Assembly (NCBI RefSeq): GCF_045066735.1
Contig: NZ_JBISHH010000026.1
Location: 310,001 to 374,000 of the forward strand
Direction of reading: 5' to 3'
DNA length: 64,000 bases
DNA from: Algibacter sp045066735
Lineage (GTDB): Bacteria; Bacteroidota; Bacteroidia; Flavobacteriales; Flavobacteriaceae
Shown here: piece by piece, positions 44,593-51,948 of the stretch
How the letters are laid out: each line of letters opens with the position of its first letter
How positions within the stretch are numbered: the first letter of the stretch is position 1
Position numbers and translations under genes: made by a program
The notes under the pieces: model-generated
The model's database searches: none
What the model saw: only the letters and a program-made list of their open reading frames with translations
What the model was told of the DNA's origin: nothing

Positions 44593-44958
44593 TTAATAAT
44601 TTCCTTTTCCTTCTACACAGTGTCTTATTCCTCCTTTTGGATTTTTCATATCGCCTTTAAACCTTGGAATAATATGACAATGAAAATGCATTACAGACTG
44701 TCCGGCAACTTCTCCACAATTCATCCCTATATTATAACCATCAGGTTTGTATTTGGATTCTATTATTTCTTTTGCCTTTTCAATTAGTTCTGTTAACTCA
44801 ATACGTTCATCCTTATTTAATTCAAAATAATCTATCTTTTCTGCATTTGAAATAATTAAAATATGCCCAGGTGAAACTGGGTATCCATCTTCTATTAGGA
44901 AAAAGTAATTTCCTTGATATATAGTTTTGTCTTCTTTGATATTGCTAAATACACTCAT
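44593..44958 (-). CDS. HIT-family nucleotide hydrolase/transferase
   Basis: A 121-residue protein of the histidine triad family. The motif HFHCHIIPR (91-99) supplies the HxHxH of the triad, with the upstream SPGHILIIS (29-37) and VAGQSVMHF shaping the nucleotide pocket. Members hydrolyse dinucleoside polyphosphates or nucleoside phosphoramidates. It follows an HNH nuclease gene with a one-base stop/start overlap (TAATG), so the two are co-translated. A fragment of a second copy lies at 60866-60901. Its role in this pairing is not known. Confidence 0.82.
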   Translation of the reverse strand: MSVFSNIKEDKTIYQGNYFFLIEDGYPVSPGHILIISNAEKIDYFELNKDERIELTELIEKAKEIIESKYKPDGYNIGMNCGEVAGQSVMHFHCHIIPRFKGDMKNPKGGIRHCVEGKGNY

Positions 44959-45983
44959 TAAAAATTTCCGTTTAATTCAAATTCTGGTTTCCAAGTTATA
45001 ATTGTAGAATTTAAGGCTAATTGATATTGTTTATTTAAAAATTCGATTCTTTTTTGTGTTGTTTTACCTGTTTGATTAATTATTGTTTCTGCTAAAGGGT
45101 GTTTACTCTGAATGTAAAATTCGTTTCGGTTAAATAACCTTTGTAAAAATCTTTTCTCTGGAATTCTAGCAGACTTATTTCTATTAACGTCTTTATCTGC
45201 TAACACAAGATTCCATACACCGTCTATATTTGCACCAAAACTATTGTGTAACGTTTTATTTGTGTGAGGGAAGAAATGGTCTACTTCACATAAGTTAGGA
45301 GCTCCTTTTACAACAGAAATGTCTTTAAAACTGAAAAAACATTTACCTTTCTGGTATCCATTTAGAGAATCTCTAACAGATGTTATATCCGTTCTTCTCA
45401 TAAAATTATTTTCTAAGAAGAATAAGGATTTATTTTCGTCGTATTTAACCTCAAGTAGGTTCGGGTTTATATTAAGATTCCATGCGGTTTCTACTAAATT
45501 CCAACGAGCCTCAACTTCCTGATTAAAGTTTTGAAAATGAAAAGATTCTTTCAATTTTAAGAGATTGTCTTTAATAACTATTTCTTTTTTACCTGATTGA
45601 TAATTTTTCTCATAAAAAATATTAGGAATTTGAGATCCGTTAAGGTTTTGAAAAGCATCTACTACATTCACAAAACCTAATTTTTCGGTTTTTAACCATA
45701 ACTCCTCATCTGAAATTTCCCCATTGATATGATTTCTACATACATTTAAAAAACTACTTGATTTTGCATTTCCTTGTTTATCATTTTGTTTTAAGTGCTC
45801 AACGATATTTTTAGAAAATGGTTGAGATAATTTACTTAAAGAAATGTTTGTGGTTTCTTTATCTACTAATTCTAGTAAACTTTTGGCAAAAGCAAATTTA
45901 TATGTAGCACTATTTTTTCCAAATAGAATTAAAGCTCTCCATTGAGACTCTAAACTAGGATCGTTTATTTGAAATTGTGTCAT
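44958..45983 (-). CDS. HNH endonuclease domain protein
   Basis: A 341-residue soluble protein. The C-terminal part has the nuclease motif: CEVDHFFPHTNKTL (about 231-244) followed by DGVWNLVLADKDVNRNKSAR (about 257-276), matching the HNH pattern with the catalytic His in VDHFFP and the Asn in NLV...N..K. The N-terminal 200 residues are helical and lack known domains. Coupling to a HIT gene suggests a two-protein module, plausibly in phage or plasmid defence, but that is inference. It is the last gene pair of the cassette-like array. Confidence 0.8.
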   Translation of the reverse strand: MTQFQINDPSLESQWRALILFGKNSATYKFAFAKSLLELVDKETTNISLSKLSQPFSKNIVEHLKQNDKQGNAKSSSFLNVCRNHINGEISDEELWLKTEKLGFVNVVDAFQNLNGSQIPNIFYEKNYQSGKKEIVIKDNLLKLKESFHFQNFNQEVEARWNLVETAWNLNINPNLLEVKYDENKSLFFLENNFMRRTDITSVRDSLNGYQKGKCFFSFKDISVVKGAPNLCEVDHFFPHTNKTLHNSFGANIDGVWNLVLADKDVNRNKSARIPEKRFLQRLFNRNEFYIQSKHPLAETIINQTGKTTQKRIEFLNKQYQLALNSTIITWKPEFELNGNF

Positions 45984-46071
45984 TTCTTTTGCTTTCTCAA
46001 ATATACTAAAACTTGTTCTTTCAATGTTATATGTTGTTTTCTATGAAAGGAGCTTCTGATAAAAACATCGG

Positions 46072-46142
46072 AAGTTAACAAAAGGGCATATATTATCAAT
46101 CGAGTAGTAAAATATGTGCTTTTTTTTCTGCAATGTTAGCGC
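46072..46142 (-). repeat. Candidate attC-like hairpin (R5) upstream of the HNH-HIT pair
   Basis: Read on the minus strand: GCGCTAAC, then GCACATATTTTAC and GATAATATATGCCC facing each other as an imperfect stem, ending at GTTAACTTC. The short ends GTTAACTT here and GGTAACTT at 44585-44592 bound the HNH-HIT pair. The stem is weaker than in R1 and R2. Confidence 0.4.
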
Positions 46143-46149
46143 AATGTCT

Positions 46150-46422
46150 TTATTTATATTTAGCGATTGTTTTGTCATTTAATATTTTAATTTGCTTAAT
46201 TGTTTCTATATGTTCTTTATAAAACTTCCATCTTTCATCATCGACACCAGTTCCAGAAATATTTCTGAAATACATTGAGAATGGACCGTTAGTATTCTTA
46301 AGTTCTTTTTCACTGGGTTTATACCTATCTAAATTGACTAATGAATCATAATAGTAGTTATTTGCTAATTTTTGAATTAGAACTCTAATTTCAGAATCAA
46401 TAACATTTGAATAGAATCGATG
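46150..46422 (-). pseudogene. C-terminal fragment of an unknown gene
   Basis: A frame of 90 codons with protein-like composition (LANNYYYDSLVNLDRYKPSE, GPFSMYFRNISGTGVDDERW) and a natural stop, but no start codon. It is cut at its 5' end exactly at the CACCCTAAC boundary of the neighbouring cassette-like unit (46422-46430). The lost 5' part is not seen in the window. No family was recognised. Confidence 0.55.
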
Positions 46423-46531
46423 TTAGGGTGCGTTATTTTATATTCTTATTTAATTTATTCGGCTAATTGAGCAAAAATTTCAATTCCGCTTTTTCCCGTT
46501 TAGTTGTCAAATGCTAATTTCTACAAAACTT

Positions 46532-47578
46532 CTAATTTTTTTCGTACCGTGTTGGACTCAAGGCTCTTAACTTTTGAATTCTCCTAAAGAATTTTGATAT
46601 ACTTTCAGAATTTTTTTTAGATTCTTTAAATAACAGGCTCTGCCCTGTACTTTTATATATATTGTCCCAATCCCGTAAAAGAAAATTTGCCCAAGCAATG
46701 TTATTATACAAACCACCAACAATTTTATCATTTATTCTTGCTTTTTTGGAATTTGGTTGATATTCTTTTATAGCGTTTTTCCAAATTTTAATACAATAAT
46801 TTAAAGTCTGTATTTGTTCATTATATTGATATCTGCGAAAACTATTAGGGTTATTTTTTATTAATTTTTTAATTGAATCATAGGCTTGTTCTAAATCTGA
46901 ATAATCATATTTTTTACCTTTACCTATTGTAATTTTCATTTTTGTTGATTTAATAGGATAACCATATTTTTCGTCAATCATATTTGAAAATTCACGCACC
47001 CTTTTATCTAACATATTACGATACATTCCATATGCTTTACGTTTTCCATCACGTTTTAATATTTTAGACGCTAAACCAATTTCTTCAATAGCGCCTGAGT
47101 CATAAACTTGTTCTAAAACAAAATTATCTTGAATAACTATATCTTTATTATTTAGAACATCGCGCATTAAAATATCAGATTTAATGGATGCAGTAATAAC
47201 TAACTGTTCTGCTGGTACTTCCACACGTTTGCCATCTTTTTTTATCCTTGTAGTAGTTTTATGAATTTTAGATACAAAATTGGCTGAATGAAAATTCATT
47301 TTTAAGAGAATGTGTGCTTTAGTTGTTTCAGTTGTTTTTTTGTAGCCAGCAAGAGTAACATCTGTATGAGTGATTTTTGTCATAGTAAAATTGTTAATAT
47401 CTACTATTTCAGGAATTTCATTTAGAATTTGGGTATAATAAGTTTTAACGTTTACAGGAAGTGGTTCTTTTGGTGGTTGGACATATCTAATATTTATGTT
47501 TTTATAGCTTGGCTTTTGAGCATAACCGTTTAAAGTAAACAATAAGATAAAAAAGAATAAGTAATATTTGATTTTCAT
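46532..47578 (-). CDS. Secreted hypothetical protein, cassette-like unit
   Basis: A 348-residue protein with a signal peptide (YYLFFFILLFTLNGYAQ). The middle part contains a basic segment TTTRIKKDGKRVEVPAE (about 108-124). The C-terminal half is helical and TPR-like, with NNIAWANFLLRDWDNIYKS (about 295-313). It lies between GTTAGGGTG (46422) and CACCCTAAC (47689), the inverted ends of one cassette-like unit. No known catalytic motif was found. Confidence 0.65.
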   Translation of the reverse strand: MKIKYYLFFFILLFTLNGYAQKPSYKNINIRYVQPPKEPLPVNVKTYYTQILNEIPEIVDINNFTMTKITHTDVTLAGYKKTTETTKAHILLKMNFHSANFVSKIHKTTTRIKKDGKRVEVPAEQLVITASIKSDILMRDVLNNKDIVIQDNFVLEQVYDSGAIEEIGLASKILKRDGKRKAYGMYRNMLDKRVREFSNMIDEKYGYPIKSTKMKITIGKGKKYDYSDLEQAYDSIKKLIKNNPNSFRRYQYNEQIQTLNYCIKIWKNAIKEYQPNSKKARINDKIVGGLYNNIAWANFLLRDWDNIYKSTGQSLLFKESKKNSESISKFFRRIQKLRALSPTRYEKN

Positions 47579-47680
47579 AGAAGAAAGAGTTTAACTTTAT
47601 TAATAGCTAATTAATTATTTGTTCACTTAATATGTAACTTAAATTTAGTTAATAAAGGTGAAAAGATGTTCGTTTTAATA

Positions 47681-47815
47681 CACCCTAACGGTCTCGGATA
47701 TTAGTAGTTGCGTGGTTTAACACATAACTTTGCAAGTACACACCAAACTAAAAATCCGAGAGGATTTTCAGAAGTAGGCGAGAACAAGCAATTACTTATA
47801 GCCATTGTTATGTGT
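47681..47815 (-). repeat. attC-like hairpin repeat R1
   Basis: A structured repeat of 135 bp between the 300-aa and 348-aa genes. Left and right arms GGATATTAGTAGTTGC and GCAATTACTTATAGCC pair (13 of 16 plus a wobble), with an inner hairpin AAAATCCGAGAGGATTTT. It shares AGTTGCGTGGTT with R2. Its outer ends differ: CACCCTAAC on one side and GTTATGTGT on the other, each matching the far end of the adjoining gene unit. The stop codon of the 300-aa gene lies within it. Confidence 0.7.
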
Positions 47816-48710
47816 TGTTTATTTCTTTTGGTTTTGACATTTCACAATATGTCTCTATTCCGAACATCAAAATAAGTGCAGCAAAAGGTGTTATCACTGC
47901 ATTATATTTTAGTCCAATTGAAATTAAGGCTCCAGAAACTAGTGTCTTAATACTATCAACTGTTACGTATTTTTTACCAACTCTGTCTTTAGGGTTACAT
48001 AAAATATTATACAAACTCTTTTTTAACGCACTTGTTAGTTTCTTTCCGAATGTATGACTTTCAACTAACTTGTCATTTTTTATATCAGATGATTGAGGAA
48101 GTAAAATGCTATTATTTGATTTTAATAACAAAATCCTACTATTTAATATTTTTGAACTATCTCTTACTTCTTTAGTTATTAAATCACCTATTTTAATGTA
48201 GAGTTCATCTTCTGATAAGTTCAAATACTTTTTAATATTTATATTTTCATTTTCATTTTTTTGTTTATTTCTTGAAGTATTAACATAATTACTTAAAAGA
48301 TATAATTCCTGAATCTCTTCGTTAATTTTATCAATAAACTTGATTAAATCTTCTTTGTAATTTGGATATAATTGATTTTTTATTTTTTCTATCTCGTTGA
48401 ATGTATTATCTAGTTTTTTTACTCCTGCCTCAGTTTTATGCAAATAGAATAAGCATAAGGATTCAAAAATTTTCGTTTTAAATTTCTCAAGAATTAAGCT
48501 GTCGTTTCTTTGAGTATTAACAGATTCAATATCCTTATGTCCTAAAGCTTTTAATAACCAAGGTTGCTTATATGTAGTAGGTTTTTTGTCTTCTAATTTT
48601 ATATCATTTAGCACACCAAGAGCTTTACTACAGGACTCAAGCGCATCATGATAGTTGCCCAGTCGGATTTGGGTCTCTATATATCTTAAATGATTAGTGT
48701 TTTCTGACAT
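47808..48710 (-). CDS. Hypothetical protein with C-terminal membrane segments, cassette-like unit
   Basis: A 300-residue protein, starting at MSENTNHLRYIETQI (48710); the frame is open 30 codons further but those codons lie in repeat R2 and are discounted. The N-terminus is TPR-like (RLGNYHDALESCSKALG). Residues about 55-245 are mostly helical and charged. The C-terminal 70 residues have two hydrophobic stretches (VSGALISIGLKY and ITPFAALILMFGIETY). This soluble-sensor-plus-membrane-tail layout resembles some abortive-infection or toxin proteins, but no family was recognised. Bounded by GTTATGTGTT/AACACATAAC. Confidence 0.65.
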   Translation of the reverse strand: MSENTNHLRYIETQIRLGNYHDALESCSKALGVLNDIKLEDKKPTTYKQPWLLKALGHKDIESVNTQRNDSLILEKFKTKIFESLCLFYLHKTEAGVKKLDNTFNEIEKIKNQLYPNYKEDLIKFIDKINEEIQELYLLSNYVNTSRNKQKNENENINIKKYLNLSEDELYIKIGDLITKEVRDSSKILNSRILLLKSNNSILLPQSSDIKNDKLVESHTFGKKLTSALKKSLYNILCNPKDRVGKKYVTVDSIKTLVSGALISIGLKYNAVITPFAALILMFGIETYCEMSKPKEINNT

Positions 48711-48729
48711 ATTTTTCGTTTGTTGAAAT

Positions 48730-48863
48730 AACACATAACGTGTTTGTGTATGATTAGTTGCGTGGTTAATCAGATAATTTAGCAAATAAAAACTAACCAC
48801 GAAAGTCCGTGAGGACTTTCGTAAGTAAGCCTAAAAAGCAATTAATTATACACAGTGGTGTAA
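48730..48863 (-). repeat. attC-like hairpin repeat R2
   Basis: A structured repeat of 134 bp. GTGTATGATTAGTTGC (48746-48761) pairs with GCAATTAATTATACAC (48838-48853) in 16 bp with only two G-T wobbles. CGTGGTTA pairs with TAACCACG inside it, and CGAAAGTCC pairs with GGACTTTCG as a tip hairpin. It lies between the 305-aa and 300-aa genes with the same polarity as R1. The outer ends are AACACATAAC on one side and GTGGTGTAAG on the other. Confidence 0.75.
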
Positions 48864-48872
48864 GTGGTTTTT

Positions 48873-49790
48873 TTACATACTTGCGTTAAAATTCATAAAT
48901 ACTTCTGATTCTTCCTTTGCTAAATCTTCTAAATTTGCATCTATCATTTTAAGAGCATTATCAAATTCAGTAATCAATTGAGAAAGTTGTGATTCGAGTT
49001 CTTTTACTTTATCGGTAGCGTTAGCTTCTTTTAGCCTTTTGATTGATGTTTTTATGTTTGCAATCCCGTTATTATAATTAGCTGAAATTTCATCTCTTGA
49101 TTGAATTAATTGTTTTTGAATTTCGTCAAATAGGTCTTTAATGTCTTGTTTTAATTCTTTATTTATTTCGCTACTGAAATTATCAGATAGTTTTTTAACT
49201 TCAGAATTCATATCATTTCCTATTTCTTGGACATCTTCAGAATAATTATTAATTTCTCCTTCAACAGATGTCAAATAAAATTGTGGTAAATGCATTTTTA
49301 TTTCAATCGTTTCCATTTTCACGACTGGTTTGTCAAATTTTATTTCAACTCTCTTTGAGCTAAATTTTGGAATATCTGTTTTAAATTCAACTCTTTTTGT
49401 GTAAACTTCTGGTTTATCGCCATAGACACATTTCATATAAACTTTTGGCGGGAAACCGTGGAATTCTGGTTTTTTGAAAAGGCAAGTTCTTTTCATTCTT
49501 ACCGCAGGAACATCAAAACTTATTTTTTCGGTTTCCATTTTTACTTCTGGAACGTCAAAGCTTATTTTTTCAAGCTCCATTGAGAATTTAGGAATATCAA
49601 ATTTAATAGAAGTGATTTTCCATTTAATATCAAATTGTAAATCAACTGTAGCTTCAAAGTCATTTGGATTTGGTTCTTCTAAATCATCTATTCTGCTCTT
49701 TGCTGATTTTTGTAGTGCTTCAATTTTTTCTTTTAATAGAGCTTCTTTTTTTTTGATTTTTTCTTGAATTTTTTTGTCAATGTCGCTCAT
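48873..49790 (-). CDS. Repeat protein with periodic beta units and coiled coil
   Basis: A 305-residue soluble protein. Residues 1-40 are a basic coiled coil. Residues about 50-175 consist of about eight units of 14-16 residues with the pattern hydrophobic-x-FD-x-P-x-hydrophobic-x-M-E: IKFDIPKFSME, ISFDVPEVKMETE, ISFDVPAVRMKR, VEFKTDIPKFSSKR, VEIKFDKPVVKMET. Residues 190-300 form a coiled coil. The array suggests a beta-stacked fibre or a surface for oligomerisation. No known family was recognised. The 84-aa gene overlaps its start. Confidence 0.65.
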   Translation of the reverse strand: MSDIDKKIQEKIKKKEALLKEKIEALQKSAKSRIDDLEEPNPNDFEATVDLQFDIKWKITSIKFDIPKFSMELEKISFDVPEVKMETEKISFDVPAVRMKRTCLFKKPEFHGFPPKVYMKCVYGDKPEVYTKRVEFKTDIPKFSSKRVEIKFDKPVVKMETIEIKMHLPQFYLTSVEGEINNYSEDVQEIGNDMNSEVKKLSDNFSSEINKELKQDIKDLFDEIQKQLIQSRDEISANYNNGIANIKTSIKRLKEANATDKVKELESQLSQLITEFDNALKMIDANLEDLAKEESEVFMNFNASM

Positions 49791-50031
49791 CTTTTCTTGG
49801 TTTTAAATTTATATTAATGGTTGTTTTTAAATTACTTACAACTTGTTTATATAATCGCTCTAAACACTCATTTAATTCTAATAAATCTCGATATCCTTTA
49901 TTTATTATCAAAGAAAGTTCTTTAGAAGAAAAATTAATCATGACATTATTCATTATAGATGGCACTAAATTTGGCCTGCTGATGAAAGTTGGGATTTCCA
50001 AATAATAATAGGTATCTAAACTAATGTGCAT
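49777..50031 (-). CDS. Small hypothetical protein upstream of the repeat protein
   Basis: An 84-residue frame that overlaps the start of the 305-aa gene by 14 nt, suggesting coupling. MNNVMINFSSKELSLIINKG starts a segment that could be an independent fold of about 60 residues. No signal peptide or membrane segment. The start is uncertain and the frame could be fortuitous, but it occupies the only space between the repeat-protein gene and the cassette boundary at 50179. Confidence 0.5.
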   Translation of the reverse strand: MHISLDTYYYLEIPTFISRPNLVPSIMNNVMINFSSKELSLIINKGYRDLLELNECLERLYKQVVSNLKTTININLKPRKDERH

Positions 50032-50170
50032 AATTCTTTTTTTGCAAATGAACTATTCTTGGAAATTATTAGAGATAGAGTGACTAGAATATTGATTTTC
50101 ATAATAAATTCGTTATTGTTAATTCTATTATCTTATCAACACCAAACATTAATCAAAGAGCCAGTAAAAA

Positions 50171-50179
50171 ACACATAAC
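50171..50179 (+). other. Right boundary of the cassette-like array
   Basis: ACACATAAC, preceded by AAAAA, is the reverse complement of the cassette start GTTATGTGT. The sequence to the right (from 50177) is the leader of the Fic locus, which also occurs at 44106. The left edge of this unit, within R2, reads GTGTAAGTGGTTTTTT, a degraded match. Positions 50032-50170 hold no gene. Confidence 0.5.
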
Positions 50180-50670
50180 TCATCGACAATATTTAGCGTT
50201 AATTGCTAAAATTGACTTGTGCTAATAATTATGAAAAAAAACAGGGAGAGAGTGTAATAAGCTCGCTTATAGCTTATTGGGGTTTAAATATAAATAAAAA
50301 AAATAACCTGTAAAGATTTTTTAGTCTTTTTATTAAAAAAACATAGAATTTCAATTCTATTTTAATTGCGAGTTTATTAATTCAGAAAAATTTCTAAATA
50401 CTCATTAGCTTCGTTTAAATTAATAGGAGGTAAGATTGGTTTTATCTTTTATATATCTAGTTTACAGTAAAAATAATACTGTGTTTTAAGAAGGCATAGT
50501 TTAATAATGAGCCGATTAATTTTGTTAATCGGCTCATTATTTTATGTATTTTTGAGCCAATTACGTAATATAATCGGCTCATGACTTATAATTGGCAACA
50601 AAAAGATTGGACAAAATTTAGCTATGATATAAACAAGCTGGAGGATAAGCTCTATACCTTTATTGAAAAA
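50177..50670 (+). repeat. Fic-locus leader and 5' end, right copy of the duplicated segment
   Basis: This matches 44106-44535: leader CTAAAATTGACTTGTGCTAA, a stem near 50254-50280, then operator palindromes and the first 30 codons of the intact Fic gene. The two copies are about 6.1 kb apart and flank the cassette-like array. Confidence 0.75.
50509..50580 (+). promoter_or_regulatory. Paired palindromic operators upstream of the Fic gene
   Basis: GAGCCGATTAA-5 nt-TTAATCGGCTC at 50509-50535 is an 11-bp inverted repeat. A second, imperfect one (GAGCCAATTAC...ATAATCGGCTC) spans 50554-50580 and abuts the ATG. The decayed copy upstream of the Fic remnant retains GAGCTGATTA...TAATCGACTC. The Fic protein has a C-terminal winged helix, so autoregulation through these sites is likely. 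Confidence 0.6.
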
Positions 50671-51684
50671 TCAGGACGTATCAGTGGTATTTTAAAAGCC
50701 ATGACAAGAGAAGATCATGTGCAGGCTATGATAAATATTATGGTTTCTGAAGCCATTAAAACTTCCGAAATTGAAGGTGAGTATTTAAGTCGAATAGATG
50801 TGTTATCCTCAATCCGTAATAATCTAGGTCTTAATGTTAACCCAGAATATATTAAAGACAAAAATGCAGAGGGTATGGCAACGCTCATAACAGATGTACA
50901 AAATAGCTATGCAGAAAAACTGACCAAAGAGAAACTTTTTGATTGGCATAAAATGATATTCCCCACAGCTTCGAATATTCATGTAGGCAGATGGAGGGTA
51001 CATGAAGATCCTATGCAAGTTGTGTCTGGAAGAATAGATAAACCGGTTGTTCATTTTGAAGCACCACCTTCTAAGCAGGTATCATTAGAGATGGATAACT
51101 TTATCTTTTGGTTTAATGAAACGGCGCCTAATGGGGCTAAAATGATTAAACATGCCGCTATAAGATGTGCTATCTCTCATCTTTATTTTGAAACTATTCA
51201 TCCATTTGAAGATGGCAATGGGCGTATTGGACGTTCTATAGCAGAAAAAGCATTATCACAGTCTATAGGCTACCCACTTCTATTGAGTCTTTCTGCAACT
51301 ATAGAAGGAAATAAACAAGCGTATTATAATGCATTGAAAGAGGGGCAAAGTAGTAATGAAATTACTGGTTGGCTTGAGTATTTTATAGATGTTATATTGA
51401 AAGCACAAGATGAAGCAGAATCCTTGATTGATTTTACCTTGAAAAAAGTTAAACTTTTTGACCGCTATGAGAGCCAATTAAATGATAGGCAATTAAAAGC
51501 GGTTAAACGTATGCTTAAAGAAGGGCCAAAAGGATTTGAAGGAGGTATGACTGCTAAAAAGTATATGCGAATTAGTCAAACATCTAAACCAACAGCTACA
51601 AGAGATTTACAAAAATTAGTAGATTTACAAATATTTAAAGTTGAAGGAGATGGACGTAGTACATCTTATCACATTAATTTTTAA
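50581..51684 (+). CDS. Fic family protein (DUF4172-type) with inhibitory motif and C-terminal HTH
   Basis: A 367-residue Fic protein that would transfer AMP or another nucleotide to a target hydroxyl. The N-terminal segment has the inhibitory motif TSEIEG (61-66), fitting (S/T)xxxE(G/N), whose glutamate blocks ATP binding. The active-site loop is HPFEDGNGRIGR (about 206-217) with the catalytic His. The C-terminus (about 310-367) is a winged-helix DNA-binding domain (RISQTSKPTATRDLQKLVDL). It is preceded by two palindromic operators. It is intact here, while a partial copy at 44447 is broken. Confidence 0.87.
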   Translation: MTYNWQQKDWTKFSYDINKLEDKLYTFIEKSGRISGILKAMTREDHVQAMINIMVSEAIKTSEIEGEYLSRIDVLSSIRNNLGLNVNPEYIKDKNAEGMATLITDVQNSYAEKLTKEKLFDWHKMIFPTASNIHVGRWRVHEDPMQVVSGRIDKPVVHFEAPPSKQVSLEMDNFIFWFNETAPNGAKMIKHAAIRCAISHLYFETIHPFEDGNGRIGRSIAEKALSQSIGYPLLLSLSATIEGNKQAYYNALKEGQSSNEITGWLEYFIDVILKAQDEAESLIDFTLKKVKLFDRYESQLNDRQLKAVKRMLKEGPKGFEGGMTAKKYMRISQTSKPTATRDLQKLVDLQIFKVEGDGRSTSYHINF

Positions 51685-51863
51685 TAACCTAGTATAGTTT
51701 AAAGTAGATCATGATTTAGCTAAAATAGATCTGGTTATTGCTGGGGGTATTGGTTGTAAATGAGTTTGATGGTAAAAGCATTTCAATTTTTGTAGCATTC
51801 TACTATTATTTCCTATTTATTTTTGAGATATCTATTCAAATAGATTAAAATTAAGATAATAAT

Positions 51864-51896
51864 ATAGGGTACGGAACTTAGTTCCGTACCCTATAT
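51864..51896. terminator. Terminator at the end of the SusCD/GDPD operon
   Basis: GGGTACGGAAC and GTTCCGTACCC form an 11-bp stem with a TTA loop flanked by TATA on both sides. It lies 53 nt beyond the last operon stop codon and could also serve the Fic gene on the other strand. Its T runs are weak. Confidence 0.65.
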
Positions 51897-51948
51897 AAAA
51901 GAAATAATATAACTAAAAATAAACTAACGTTTGGCTCTGATTAATGAG

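Noticed and set aside
44458..44787. Plus-strand 109-aa frame over the Fic remnant and HIT gene
   Set aside because: It is the dead Fic start read on into the antisense of the HIT gene.
48711..48800. N-terminal 30-codon extension of the 300-aa protein
   Set aside because: These codons lie within the structured repeat R2; MSENTNHL at 48710 is a better start.
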